Assembly: GCA_013146195.2 (NCBI GenBank)
Contig: CM028379.1
Location: 113,082,168 to 113,146,167, forward strand
DNA: 64,000 nucleotides
Origin: Codonopsis lanceolata
Lineage: Eukaryota > Streptophyta > Magnoliopsida > Asterales > Campanulaceae
Direction: 5' to 3'
Below, piece after piece: positions 1-11,718 of this stretch. Position 1 is the stretch's first letter. Every line of letters starts with the position of its first letter. Below the pieces are notes generated by a model, which did no database searches, was not told where the DNA came from, and saw only the letters and a program-made list of their open reading frames with translations. The position numbers and the translations under genes were made by a program.

Positions 1-779
1 TAGTCTCCAAACCCCGTCCAAACTCTGCCAAATCAAAAACCCATAGGTTATAAGTGATCCCTAGCCTAGTTGTTAGGTATCCACCTCAAATCCCCAGTCC
101 AAAAATCCCAAAGTAAGTCGTTACTCTGCCCGAGTAACGAGCTGAAAAGCCAATAAATTAAGTCTAGGTTCCGCCCAACCAAAACGGCCAAAACCTACCC
201 AAATAAAGCTGTCACTCTGCCCGAGTTGATAAGCCCAAACTTCAAAAATCAACACAACAACACACACACACAGACAACAAAAAGACTCTCTCTCCCGAGG
301 AGGACAGAGCGAGCACACCACCGCTCTAAAAGGTAAAACCTTTAAGAGCGTTGTTATTTTTATTTATTTACATTTTCTGTCTTTTTATTTATTTTCAAAA
401 GTTGTTATTTAAATCCCGCAATGTAGCCAATATAAGCCGTTGTCTTTGCCGGATTAGAATAGGAAATATTATGTAAAAGAGCCGTTATAATGACCAAATT
501 TCTTAAATATGTTTGTAATTATTGGAAGGAGACGGCTGCGAGTCCTGTAAATAATGTAGCCACGAATGTATCTGTTTAAATTTCCCTTGTCAAAATAAGA
601 CCTTATTTATTTGCTAGATTAATATAACAATGAGCATACTTCAGCCAAAAACGTTTTGAGACCGAAAGGGCGAGTTGGGTGCCTAGCACCTTCCCAACTC
701 GTAACTTAGCCTCCGAACCCGCTTTTCAAAATCTACGGTTTTTTTTCGGTTTTCCTTTATTTTTGCCTTAAAATAAAGG
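1..779 (+). mobile_element. 3' part of an Ogre/Tat-like gypsy LTR (truncated at the window edge)
   Basis: The segment has no gene-like reading frame. Near 668-720 it has the block 'gggtgcctagcaccttccc', followed by 'gcctccgaaccc', a layout I know from the 3' ends of plant Ogre/Tat gypsy LTRs. It is followed directly by a tRNA-Arg-like primer binding site. The left end lies outside the window, so neither the TG end nor a target duplication can be checked. Identification is by recall of the family pattern, not by alignment. Confidence 0.45.
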
Positions 780-797
780 TGGCGACTCTAAAACTTT
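780..797 (+). other. Putative primer binding site after the Ogre/Tat-like LTR
   Basis: The sequence tggcgactctaaaac follows the LTR-like block. Ogre/Tat elements typically have 'tggcgactcc' here, complementary to the 3' end of a tRNA-Arg. The match is degenerate, and no gag-pol sequence follows, so the element is only a remnant. Confidence 0.35.
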
Positions 798-807
798 CAG
801 ATCCAGT

Positions 808-1260
808 AGGGCCTCACAACACTCCCTCTTTGCACTTTCCTGTTCTCCCCTAAAAAAGGGAGATACAGGAATGGAGGGATGATGTATTCCCATATCCTGG
901 TATCCCCTAAACAAGGGATAACTTGATGCGGGAAACCCATAGCTCCCATAGCGATCTGATTGGGCCATAAGGCTATTTTAATAAATCCATAAGTGGGGGC
1001 GTCGCAATATCTTTTCTTGCACTTCTCTATTTTCCCCTGAAAGATAAAAGGGGAGAATGGGAATGGAAAGGTAATGCATTCCCATATCCTGTTATCCCCG
1101 AAATAAGGGATAACCTGACATGAGGAAACCTTTAGTTCCCATTTTGGATACAAAATCCACTCAAGGCAACCGAGGCACATTCCAACGTGCTAATATAGAC
1201 AGCACTCCTCTCGCACTTTGGATTTCGTCTTCCCCTAAACAAGGGAGGGTGGAACGAGAG
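808..1260. repeat. Diverged tandem repeat, period about 190 bp, hairpin-rich
   Basis: Three diverged units begin near 808, 998 and 1190. Each has a 'cacttt/cacttc...tcccct..aaggga' core, and units one and two also share 'attcccatatcctg.tatcccc', 'aagggataac' and 'aaacc..tagttccca/agctccca'. The cores can fold: tccccta/aaggga and tatcccc/gggata are short inverted repeats. The unit is unrelated to the LTR on its left and the transposase on its right. The reading frames across it are not gene-like. Confidence 0.6.
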
Positions 1261-1350
1261 CAGTGGTGTCCCGCATCCGCACGTACGCGCACCCCTATCC
1301 AAGGGCGCGCGGGGCGCGGGTCGCACCCCGGGAACCTCACAGGGGCATGT

Positions 1351-2028
1351 GATACAAATATGAATTTTATATTCGTATTGACTGGATGGGAAGGTTCGAC
1401 AGCAAATGGTAGAATGCTACGTGATGCTATTACTAGGCCAAATGGATTAAGGATTCCTCACGGTAAAATAATTGTATATGTTTATTTGTTGAATTAACCA
1501 CCTTTTTTTATAACATAGAAAGTAATTAAATAAAATTTTGTGCCAGACCAATATTACCTGGTTGATGCAGGATATACCAATGGACCTGGTTTTCTAGCAC
1601 CATATCGGTCCGGACGATACCACTTAGGCACATTTCACAATAAAGAACCTCCATAAAGTCCAAAGGAATATTTTAACATAAAGCATGCACAAGCATGTAA
1701 CATTATAGAGAGATGTTTTGGCGTACTTAAGATGCGATGGGGTATACTTAGGAGTCCTTCTTACTACCCTATACGGACCCATGGTAGAATAGTCATGGCA
1801 TGTTGTATTTTGCACAATCTCATTCGCCGAGAGATGGACATTGATCCAATTGAGGTTCTGCTCGACGAAAATGAGAATGTGACCAATGAAGTTAATGGAG
1901 ATGTTAATAATGGTGATAATGGTGAAGAAGTTGAGTTTGTTGATTCAGTTGACACTTCAGATGAATGGACAGCTTGGAGGGACACATTAGCCCATGAGAT
2001 GTATGATGCTTGGAGAGAGGCAAATTGA
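1351..2028 (+). pseudogene. PIF/Harbinger transposase, C-terminal half (DDE_Tnp_4), broken
   Basis: The translation carries family hallmarks. There is 'GWEGSTANGRMLRDAI' near 1387, then 'YLVDAGYTNG' with the second catalytic Asp near 1557-1580. The 'IIERCFGVLKMRWGIL' block with the catalytic Glu follows near 1705, and a C-terminal 'DEWTAWRDTLAHEM' ends at the stop at 2028. A GT..AG intron (1463-1546) restores the frame between the first two blocks. The N-terminal half, including the first catalytic Asp, is missing, and there is an in-frame stop after 'HNKEPP' near 1655. In the family the enzyme excises and inserts elements at TWA targets. The MYB/SANT-like partner ORF lies downstream on the same strand, as expected for PIF/Harbinger. 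Confidence 0.8.
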
Positions 2029-2298
2029 ACGATACTATTCCTATGTCGTACTTGTCTTGTATTGGAATTTTGCTATATTTTGAGTTTCATATTGAATTTT
2101 AATTTAATACAAACATTTTTTTTCAGGCATGTATTTGTTTTGAATTGTTAATATGAAACATCATTTAAACTTGATAGTGTTGATGAATGTGATATAATTG
2201 AACTGTTATTATATGACATCTCTTCTGAAAATGCATGTCTCCATAAACTTGAGATTTGATTTTATTGCTTATGTGGTTTGTTTATATTTCAATAGTTA

Positions 2299-4180
2299 TG
2301 GCACCTCTATGTAACAAGTTCAATGATGCCACCTCCCATAAAGGAACCAGGAGGATATGGTATGTGAGGGAGGAGCAAGTGTTGATAGATTGTTTTTTAG
2401 ATGTAAACAATCATACTTAGAAGCAAGATGAAACTTTCAAGACTCGTTAGCTTAAGCAACTTGAAGTGGATATAAAAAAGAAAATTCCAGGTGTGGATTT
2501 AAAAGCATACCCACACATCGAGTCCAAGGTGAAAGATTGGAAAAAAGTATCATGGTCTTATATCATCAACGGTGGGTCTCTCAAGATTTGGTTGGAGCAG
2601 CAATCACAACATGGTAACGAATGATGAAGATGATGTCTGGAATCACTATATGAAGGTATTATACTTTGTTACAACCAACAAATTTACATTACAAATATAT
2701 GTCTAACTAATTCTTTTTTAATGTTCATAGATAAAAGTGTAAGAACACTTAGAACGAAGTCCTTCACGTTCTACCCTGACTGGTGCAAATTATGGGACAA
2801 CGATAGGGCGACTGGAGAGTTTACTGAGACTCCTAATGATGCTGCAAATAACTTACAACAAACTACTACTAATGTTCATGATTTGGATGCTCCTGAAGTG
2901 GGACTCAAGGACATAGAAGCTTCAATCTGTGTTACTCAAAATAAGTTACCTAAGAAATCTGGACCAGAGCCAAGGAAGCGTGTAAGGGTAAAATAGGTCA
3001 TGCCTATTTTTACTTGTTTCCCCTTTCATGGTCAAAATTTATTTTTGAAAAGTTTTGGTTATTTAGGACTTCACATCTTTAATTAGATTTTGTTGTGTTA
3101 TATTTGGAACCAAAATCTTTAATTAGATTTTGTTGTATCATATTTGGAAACTAAATCTCTTTATAAATCCTTTGTCAACCGGGTTCCTTGTGATCTTCAT
3201 CATATGGTAATAAAATCTATGGATTTGGTACGTAGTTTTTAATTCCTTTTTCTCTAATCCTAGTCCTTGTAGAATCCGGATTGTTCTTTGCATGCAGGTT
3301 ATCACATCGCTATATATGGAGGAGCTGGGACACGGCAAAAGTGTAGAGTTTGAGAGAGGAAAATTAGAGCCATAAGCTGTGAGCAGAATCTTTAAAAGTC
3401 CAGAAGCAGTTCATCCTTCCAGTCGAAAAGCTGGTTGGTTGTAGCTTCTGATGTTATAACATCGGTAGTTGCATTGTGTTCTGAAATTCAGTTTATCTTC
3501 CTGTTTAGTTTTTAGGAAGTTGTTTTGTTTCTTCCCACGTTTGGTCTACCTTGTTTTCTGTGGGATTTTTTGTTCTCCAAGACGTGTTGTCTTGTGAGAG
3601 TATTTTTGTTAGTGATTTCACAATAGTTTTTGTAAAATGTTTAATCTTTTTAGTGAAATCTTTGTGTCCTTGAGGCTAGGTCTATAAACATAGTCTTGCA
3701 GACCGTTTTGGTAATCTTTTGCATTCTGTCTATTGTCTGATTATTAGTCTTCCGTTGTTTTGTTTATCTTGGACCATTGTGACTTCCATTGTAGCTACAT
3801 CAGCAGCTACATTGGAAACTACTTTGGTTTCTCTTGAGAATCCTAGCTATTGTGTTCTTTCAAAGCGTAAAAGAGTTAATGAAGAAATATGTAAGGAATT
3901 GAACAAAAATCAAGATAATGGTTCAAAAGCAATGGAACGAGTTGCAGATTCACTACAAGCAATGGTTGGTCGTTTCGGGCATGAAAAAGACCAAAGTAAT
4001 AAGATAGAGCAACTTGATGATCTACTTGAACCTCTTGGATTGCCTCTTACAGAACGTGTGTCCGTAGCATATCAATTGGCTTTGAAACCTCATGACCTAC
4101 TTGATGCTTTTCGTGGTTTTAAAAGTGATGAAACTCGCATGCAGATGGTAAAGATAATTCTTAAAAACAATAGTAACTAG
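2299..4180 (+). pseudogene. PIF/Harbinger MYB/SANT-like DNA-binding partner ORF, split by a solo LTR
   Basis: The N-terminal part (2299-2650) reads as a Myb/SANT-like domain ('RRIWYVREEQVLIDCFLD', 'KAYPHIESKVKDWKK', 'VTNDEDDVWNHYMK') with in-frame stops near 2418 and 2448. A likely intron (gtatta.. to ..ttcatag, about 2654-2731) precedes 'LRTKSFTFYPDWCKLW', the usual second block. Reading continues to 'EPRKR', is interrupted at 2981 by an 882-bp solo LTR, and resumes at 3868 in 'VNEEICKELNKN...LLDAFRGF' to the stop at 4180. In the family this protein helps the transposase bind and reach the nucleus. It is clearly a pseudogene, with nonsense codons plus the insertion. The ATG at 3719 that opens the downstream frame belongs to the LTR. 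Confidence 0.75.
2981..3862 (+). mobile_element. Solo LTR of the SIRE-type copia family (TSD aagcg)
   Basis: This 882-bp segment starts tgtaagggtaaaatagg and ends tgtgttctttca, matching along its length the two LTRs at 46471-47322 and 57235-58086. It is flanked by perfect 5-bp duplications, aagcg at 2976-2980 and 3863-3867. No internal copia sequence is present, so it is a solo LTR left by recombination between two LTRs. It is visibly more diverged than the two LTRs of the full-length copy are from each other, so it comes from an older insertion or a different subfamily. Confidence 0.93.
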
Positions 4181-4895
4181 ATTTCAACCCCCCCCCCTCA
4201 TGTTACGCTTAGGTTGGTGTCATTTTTTGGATTATGTTGGTTTTTTTTCATAGGATTATGTATGTTGATTCCACTTGATTATGTTGGTGGTGGTTTTTGG
4301 ATTGAAGACTGTAGATACTTAGAATTATACCGGTTTTTATATATAAGATTACAATTGCGTTGTTGGTATTTTATGGGAGGTGTTTAAATTATTTTGTAAT
4401 ATCATGTTATCGTGAAAACATATTTTCCAATTGATTTGTTGAGATATTAGGACAAGTGGGTTTAAATTTTTTATTAATTTATGTTGCTGGGTGGTTGAAA
4501 TAATGTGGGATGTGACGCCCGATTTTTTTTGCCTTTATAAAGGAGATATCAAGTTAAGAAACCAAAAATTAAAAAAAATGATTTTTAATTTTTTCTATCA
4601 TAATTGTTCATACTTTTTCAAGTTAAACTTCTAACAATTTTGAAAAATATTCAATTGTGCATACGTTTGATGATGTATAAAGGCTATTGTTAGAAAAAAT
4701 TAATAATACTAACTCATATCCTAGTGCTACCAAACATAATGATAGGATTAAAGCATCTAATCATAGAGCTACCAAACATCATGTTATTATTTGAAACATG
4801 ATTATTAATCATGGTGCATAATAGTGAGAGCACTAATAGTACTAGGATTAATAATAACACTTATCCTAGTATGACTACCAAACAGGCACTACATT
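4181..4895. other. Probable 3' terminal region of the PIF/Harbinger element
   Basis: The segment is non-coding and AT-rich. The motif 'ctaccaaaca' occurs three times (near 4728, 4768 and 4876) in the last 170 bp, ending 'ctaccaaacaggcac'. Subterminal repeats of this kind near a 'gtgcctgtttggtag'-like end fit a PIF/Harbinger terminus. The matching left terminus was not found, which agrees with loss of the transposase N-terminus. Confidence 0.35.
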
Positions 4896-5790
4896 CATTA
4901 TCAATACTTTAATTATTCCACCAAAATACTCTTACTTAGTCACATGATATATTTTATAAATTACTTTTACTTCATTTTTTTTCTTTCAATTAAAAGGCAA
5001 CTAGTAGTTTCTTATTCATTTTTCTATGTAAAATTGTACTCAACCTCGATCTTATATATATATATATTAGATATACTTGTATGTAGCAACAATTATTTTC
5101 TATTCAATTTTTCTTTTGGATGCCCTTGGCTTTATCAAATTACCTTTTAACATGATCTTTTCATTTTCAAATTTTAGTATATTTAAAGAACAAATTATTT
5201 TCTGGATCATTCTACTTACTTGAAGAATTATAATTAATTATTATTTTATAATCAAAAGAAAATAAAAAGTGAAATTGCATTCTACAAGAAGGAATAACAA
5301 TTTTCTTGGTATGCAATTTTACTACTAAATAGAAAGTAAGATTAAATATGAATGTCAATATAAGTAAAGTTAAAGATGTTAATAATTACAAAAATACTTA
5401 AGTATAACCAATATGTAAATATCTAAGTGGAGGACAAAGTTGAAATGTTATGAGGATAATATAAAAAAATTGAAAATGAAACATTTCAAAAAGTATGATA
5501 AACTCTTTGCACTGAATGGGGGGAATAGAATATTTTGTCTAGGCATGGTTGCGCGAAGTCTATAGTAGCCCAAGAACTCCAAGGTGTGTTTGCAATATAT
5601 CTAATTAGTTATTTAGTTACACCTTTTGTTTTTATGAACATGATTATAATGAGGTTTTACGAACAAATATTGTGTGTGTTTTTTGTTAAAACACAAAAAT
5701 ATAAAGTAAATATATACATTGTTGATGTTATATTTAACAGTCTAAATTTTTAGATGAGTTAGTTATTTAACATGATATTAGAGCTCATGG
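4896..5790. other. AT-rich intergenic DNA
   Basis: No convincing gene, RNA or element was recognised. A short (TA)n run occurs at about 5054-5068. Open frames here are short and not family-like. Confidence 0.6.
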
Positions 5791-5794
5791 TTTG

Positions 5795-6300
5795 ACAAAG
5801 ACAATGGTTCAAATCTCTCCCTTGCATTTATCCTAAAAATATATTACAAAAGGTACGTATTGACTCTATACAAAATGCAATAACAATGGTTCAAATCTCT
5901 ATTGACCCAATATAAAGTGCATCTCGAACAATGATTCAAATCTCTATTAGCCCTATGAGTAATGCTAGAGCCACTCAATGAGCACTCAAATTTGTGCACC
6001 AAATGATGTGGTTTCTAATGTGTCATCTTATTTGGTATTTTATGGGCTCCACTATAAGTTTAAAAGTTATGTTAACAATATGACACATAAGATGCCACAT
6101 CATTTGGTACCCAAAATTGAGTGCTATTAGAGTGGCCCTAGCATTACCCAAGCCCTATATAAAGTGCATCTCAAAATATTACAAAAAGTACATATAAAGT
6201 GCAAAGACAATGGTTCAAATCTCTATTGGCCCAATACAAAGTGTATCTGGAACAATGGTTTAAATCTCTATTGGCCCTATATAAAGTGCATCTCTCTCTA
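5795..6300. repeat. Diverged short tandem repeats (about 50-60 bp), interrupted by a MITE
   Basis: The phrases 'acaatggttcaaatctct', 'attggcccaatataaagtgcatctc' and close variants recur at least five times between 5800 and 6300. Units are imperfect. A MITE (5955-6150) sits inside one of the units, splitting its 'gccctat' stretch. Confidence 0.6.
5955..6150. mobile_element. MITE of about 195 bp with ~50-bp terminal inverted repeats
   Basis: The left end reads gtaatgctagagccactca and the right end, reverse-complemented, gtaatgctagggccactct. The similarity runs inward for about 50 bp to 'ccaaatgatgtgg' on both sides. The flanks share agccctat (5947-5954 and 6151-6158), an 8-bp target duplication that suggests a hAT-type element. 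The exact edge is uncertain by 1 bp, so the duplication could be 7 bp. There is no coding capacity. Confidence 0.8.
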
Positions 6301-6628
6301 TGTATGCACGTAAGGAAGAATGTTAAAAGTACAAAATCTAAAAACGTGATATACATTGATTATGAACTTAGTTAAATTAATGGTGTGTTGATATGTTCTT
6401 TGAACATTTCTTTTTTGAGTAACTTTTTTAACATTAAAGTAGTTTAAACAAAATTTCTTATTGTTGGGAAAACTTAAATAGTTCTCCATTGGGAAAACTC
6501 GTGCATATAAAGCCTAAAATTAATAATATTGTAGAATAATGGGAGCTTTGCTTGATCCGTTTCAGGTTTGTCTCGTCATGAAATAAAATGTCAAACACTA
6601 GAAAAAAGCAATTCATGATTAAAAAAAA

Positions 6629-6828
6629 GGCTAAAATATGAATTTCCCCTCAAAGTATACACTCAATCCCAGATCACTACCCAACTTAAGTTTTGTGCCT
6701 ATTTGGTATCTGATGTTGCCATTTGTGTGAAATAACTCCCCCGGCCTAACGTCTGTTAATGAAAAAACGTTAACTTTCATGTGCTCTTGCACGTGATGGT
6801 TATTTTGGTCATTTCCTTTTGGAGGGAA
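6629..6828 (+). repeat. Left terminal inverted repeat of the MULE
   Basis: It begins ggctaaaatatgaatttcc and matches the reverse complement of 12251-12448 over about 200 bp with scattered substitutions. Length and position are typical of TIR-MULEs. Confidence 0.88.
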
Positions 6829-6975
6829 CTCGTTGACGACATGTTGACAAACAAATACGAAATCCCTAATCATGCGTTTAGGGCTTTCGAACGATTGAAT
6901 TGGGGGCAATTAAGATTGAGAGCGATCGATTAAGAAAAACACAAATAGGGTTTACAAAGTTAACACTGAAGGCAA

Positions 6976-9900
6976 TGACGAACACCAGTCAGGGACAATC
7001 TCATACTATTGTAGAAAAGGAAGATCCTGACGCAGTTCATAGTAAGTGTTTTGATTTTATTAAATTTTGTATTAGTGAATGTTTGGTTTTTAATTCACTA
7101 ATATGTGTATTGTCTGTAAAGAATGCTAGTATTGACTTACTTTGCATGACAAAATTGAACTTTTTTGCTCATCTTTGTAATGTATGACTTTACAGAGTAG
7201 TTATATTTTATTAAGGTTTTATTTTATTGTGCTTTTAATTCAGTTGAGTAGTATTTGTATATTGTCATATAGTCCATGTCTGGCTGTAAATAGCTTTTGT
7301 ATTGCCCATATGTGATTGTGGATTGCTTTGCTTTTGTCCATGAGTGACTGTGAGTATTGGCAACAAAATAATTTGTATGGCCCATGTTTGTATCTTGATT
7401 TTATGAAAATGAATGCAGCCAATGTATTGAATATGTTATTTGTTTAATATTGATTTTGCACACACATTGGAGTATGTGTTTTATGTATATTGTCATTTAC
7501 TTTACTTTTTGTTTGAAATAATGCATAGTGGGGGACAATGTGCTAATATTCCCCCTGTATAATGGTCCCTATGTCCCTCTCTTCACCCATTTTGTATTAA
7601 TAATACCCATTAAACCTTGTTTTTCATCATCTAATGCTTTGCTTTTTTTTTTTTTTTTTTTGGTTTTTTTTTTGTCTTTGTTCCTAAGACCTGCAGCTTA
7701 CTATTAGGGTCCATCATGGTGGTGAGTTTATCTATCACCCTAATACAGTGTATTTAGGAGGTGAAGTGGAAACAATAACCAAATTACGAAAGGATGATAT
7801 GTCTTATATGAAAATGAAAAATTATTACTGAGGATTGGGGTATAAAGACTATGCAACCTTTTATTATGTGCAATGCAATAAGAATATGTATATTGGTTTG
7901 AAATTAATATCAACTAATCTGTCTTTGATTGAAATGGTAGAAATGGTAGAAGGGCTTGATCCAAAGAATATGATTGTTGATATCTACTGCAAACATAATG
8001 AGGAATACCAGGAGGGTTAGTAAGCATATGAATGCAAATAGGCCAAACATCCCAAGTACATCAGATAATGAAGATAGTTCAGGTTATACTGATAGTGAAT
8101 ATGGGGATAGTGAGAGTGATCTGGAACTTAATGAGATTGGGGATGATGGAGTACCAGATAAGCAACCACAAGGAAATGGAAAGGAGAAGGCAGTGTCTGG
8201 GAGTGAAATAACTATAAATCATAATGATTTTGATGTTGAGTCAGATTATGAAGATAATGATTATGATGATTTTGAAAGCCTTGATGGCTCTGACTTTGAT
8301 GATGATGACCCTAGGATCCAAATGGGAAGGAAAGCTACTCATAAGTTTAAGAAATTCAACTCTCTAACAGATATGAAGGAGCCTCAGTTTGAGTTAGGAA
8401 TGGAATTCTCTGACAGTAAAGAATTCAAAGCTGCTGTGAGGTCTTATGTAGTAAAAAATGGGAATGGGCATAGGTTTGTGAAGAATGATAGAGTGAAAGT
8501 AAGTGACAAGTGTAAAGATGGTTGTCCATGGTACATCTATGTTTCTAGGCTAGGTGGTGAAAGGAATATCTTCAGAATTAGGACATTTGTTAACAATCAC
8601 AGCAGCAGTAGAGTGTTAACTAATAAATGTGTAAACTCTAGGTGGATTGGGGAGCAATATGCTGACAAATTTAAACTAAACCTACATGGCCTGCTGAGTC
8701 ATTCTTTCATACAGTTGGGAAAGAGCTTGAAATTGAAGTGTCTAGGAGTATTGCTTACAGAGCCTTACAATTTGCTAAGAATGAAGCTGAGGCAAGTCTT
8801 GAATCTCAGTATGGGGCTTTATGTGACTACAAGGAAGAATTGATCAGGTCAAATCCAGGAACAACTGTTGAGATACTCTGTGATTATGAAAATGATAATC
8901 CTATCTTTAAGCGAATATATGTGTGTCTTAGGGGTCTGAAAAAGGGATTTTTAGAAGGTTGTAGGAAAGTTATTGGACTAGATGGCTGCTTTTTGAAGGG
9001 GTCAGTGAAGGGTATGATTCTGTCAGCTGTTGGGGTAGATGCTAATAATGGGATGTGGGCATTGGCATATGTAGTGGTTGAGGGGGAAAATAAAGACTCT
9101 TGGACTTGGTTTTTGAAATATTTGTTAATAGATATAGAATGTGTGAATTCATACCATTGGACACTCATTTCTTACAAGTAAAAGGGTCTTGTTCCTAGCC
9201 TTGAGGAGCTTGTCCCTAATGCTGAAATTAGGTTCTGTGTGAAGCATCTTCATGATAATTTCAAACTACAGTTTAGGGGTATTGCTTTGAAAAAACAGTT
9301 GTATGCTAGTGCTAAAGCATCCTATGCGCAAAAGTTTTAACATTGAGATGGAGAATATGAAGCAAAAGAGTGAATTGGCTTATGAATGGTTGAGGGGGAA
9401 AACACATGCACATTGGAGTAGGGCATTTTTTCTACAAATCAGTGTTGTGATATGCTACTGAATAATTTGTGTGAGACATTTAATTCTTGTATTTTAAGAG
9501 AAAGGTCTAAGGTTATCTTAGAGTTGCTTAAGTGGATTAGGATCTACATGATGGCAAGGTTGCAGAAATGTAGGGAAAAGATGAGGCAATATCAAGGTTT
9601 GGTGTGTCCAAGGATAAGTAAGAAGTTTGATAAGTAAAAGGTTGAATCACATGGGTTCATCACAATATGGGCTGGGATTAGAAAGTACCAAGTCACAGGT
9701 ATGTACGGGGACCAGTTTGAAGTTGATATGAGTACTAAAGTTTGTTCTTGTAGAAAGTGGCAACTGTCAGGTCTCTCTTGTCCACGTGCAATATCTGCCA
9801 TACATCATAACCAGCTTGATCCTGAAGATTTTGTGGCTAAGTGGTATAAGAAGGAGACCTATATGAAGGCCTATGAGCAGATGGTGTATCCCTTGAGGGG

Positions 9901-10760
9901 TAGAGGCATGTGGCCCACATAAAATTGCAGCCTTCAAAACAAATTGGAAAAACAATGCTTGGGAGGCCTAAAAGAAGAAGAATCAGGCAGTTGGATGAAG
10001 GTAAAGGGAAGCCCAACAAACTGAGGAAGTACCAGGATACTGTGAAGTGCAAGATTTGTGGGGAATTTTATCACAATGCTAGGACTTGTCCAAAGAAACC
10101 ACCACAAACAGAGGCAGAAACTGAAGAAATTATAAGTGTTGGCCCTATTTTCAAATTAATGATATTGTTGCTTCTATTTACTTTATTTATGAAGGCTAAA
10201 ATTTTATCTTTGTTTCATATAATGAAGAATTCAAGTGTAGTGGATGGGAACTCAAGCAAAAGAAAATCAACAAGGGTTGTTAAAAGAAGAGTGAGTACTT
10301 TTATTTTGTTTTTATGACAATATATTGGCTTATTTGCTTTTGCTTATTTGCATGTTATTGACTTATGCCACAGGTTAACAAGAAAGCCTCAAAAGAACCA
10401 AATGAAACAATAAGCCTGATATGCAAAACTGTAAGTGCATGTTATTGACTTATGATATGTTTTACAAGTGTATCTTTTAAACTCTTATGTCAACATGCCC
10501 TGTTATGTCAAAAGGTTAAGAAGAAAGCCACAAAAGAACCAACTCAAGCAGGTACATCAAGTCCAGGGGATGATATGAATCAAAGTCAAACAGTAAGTAT
10601 AATTGTAATAAAATGTGAATGTGGATATAGTCTTTTGTAAGTAAAGATCAGTTTTCTTATTTCTGAATGATTATCTCTGTCATAGGTTACACCAAGTGCA
10701 AGGGATAGAACCACTCAATTTGCTGATGGGAATACTCAGGAGTTTGAAGTAGTGAAGTAA
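6976..10760 (+). pseudogene. MuDR-type MULE transposase gene, multi-exon, degenerate
   Basis: A candidate first exon runs 6976-7041 (ATG to a gtaagt donor). From about 7690 the frame reads 'LTIRVHHGGEFIYHP', an N-terminal PB1-like region of plant MULE proteins. A long acidic stretch follows (8060-8310), then a MuDR DNA-binding region (near 8380-8660). The MULE catalytic domain has 'VIGLDGCFLKG' and 'WALAYVVVEGENKDSWTWFL' (8900-9120). A SWIM zinc finger ('CSCRKWQLSGLSCPRAISAI', near 9740) and a CCHC knuckle ('CKICGEFYHNARTCPKK', near 10048) complete it. Three short in-phase exons (10374-10430, 10515-10592, 10686-10760) with GT..AG borders end at TAA. Breaks include a stop near 7836 and frame changes near 8010, 8700 and 9180. 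In the family the enzyme moves MULEs by a DDE cut-and-paste reaction. Confidence 0.85.
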
Positions 10761-10819
10761 TGTTGATATTAGTAGGTTTTTGTTTTTGCTCATGTTCTGA
10801 ATGGTTATCTCTGGCACAA

Positions 10820-11640
10820 ATGTTTTTGTAATTGACCTTCTTTTGTAAAGTACCAAGAAACAATGTGGGGAATATTGTCAAAGGGACAATCTTCTGTAAT
10901 GATTTTGTGATTTGCCTTCTTTTGTAAAGATTATGAAACAATGTGGGAAATATTGTCAAAGGGGCAATCTTCTGTAATGTTTTTGTACATTTGTAATGGC
11001 ACCAAATTAGTACAATTCAATGGTATTTATGAATTTTTAGTGCAATTCAATCTGTTGATCCTGAAGATTTTTTTGTAATGGACTAATTGTAATGGAGTCA
11101 TTGTTTGTGTAATGGCACAAAAATAGATGATTGTTCTAACATTACATTTTCTTCCCAATACATAATCTGATTACCAAAACAAAGGCCAAATTCGATTCTT
11201 CAAACTAGAACAAGCAACATAATCTAATAGGATTATCATTTTCATAAATAAAAGGTTGTCAGAAATGAATGTATTGGGAAATGAATGTGATTGCAAAAAC
11301 AGATGATTTTTTTTTTTTTTTTGCAAAAACAGATGATTGTTTGTATATTTTTGTCTTGTTTGTGTAATGACACCAAAACAGATATTTGTTCTAACATTAC
11401 ATTTTCTTCCCAATACATAATCTGATTACCAAAATAGAGGCCAAATTCAATCCTTCAAACTAGAACAAGCAACATAATCTGATTTCCAAAACAAAACAGA
11501 GATTGTTTTTGCTCGTGTTCTGAACATAATTTGATTACCAAAACAAAATAGAGATTGTCTTTGCTCATGTGTTAAACATAATCTGATTACCAAAACAAAA
11601 CAGAGATTGTTTTTACATTTTGTAAGTAAAGATTGCCTAA
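10820..11640. repeat. Internal duplications in the non-coding right half of the MULE
   Basis: Blocks around 10835-10890 and 10915-10980 repeat 'aatattgtcaaaggg.caatcttctgtaatg'. A block of about 90 bp ('ttctaacattacattttctt...caagcaacataatctg') is present at about 11133-11225 and again at 11389-11482. 'accaaaacaaaacagagattg'-like units repeat three times between 11485 and 11615. No gene was seen in this stretch. Confidence 0.65.
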
Positions 11641-11718
11641 AAGCTCATGGTATGTAGACTCTAATACATACAATAATAATTCTCAAACATCCCAAAAACA
11701 GAGGCCATATTCAATCCT

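Noticed and set aside
3719..4180. A 153-aa ORF starting at 3719 as a stand-alone gene
   Set aside because: Its first ~48 codons are LTR sequence; the rest is the C-terminal part of the Harbinger MYB/SANT-like ORF interrupted by that LTR.
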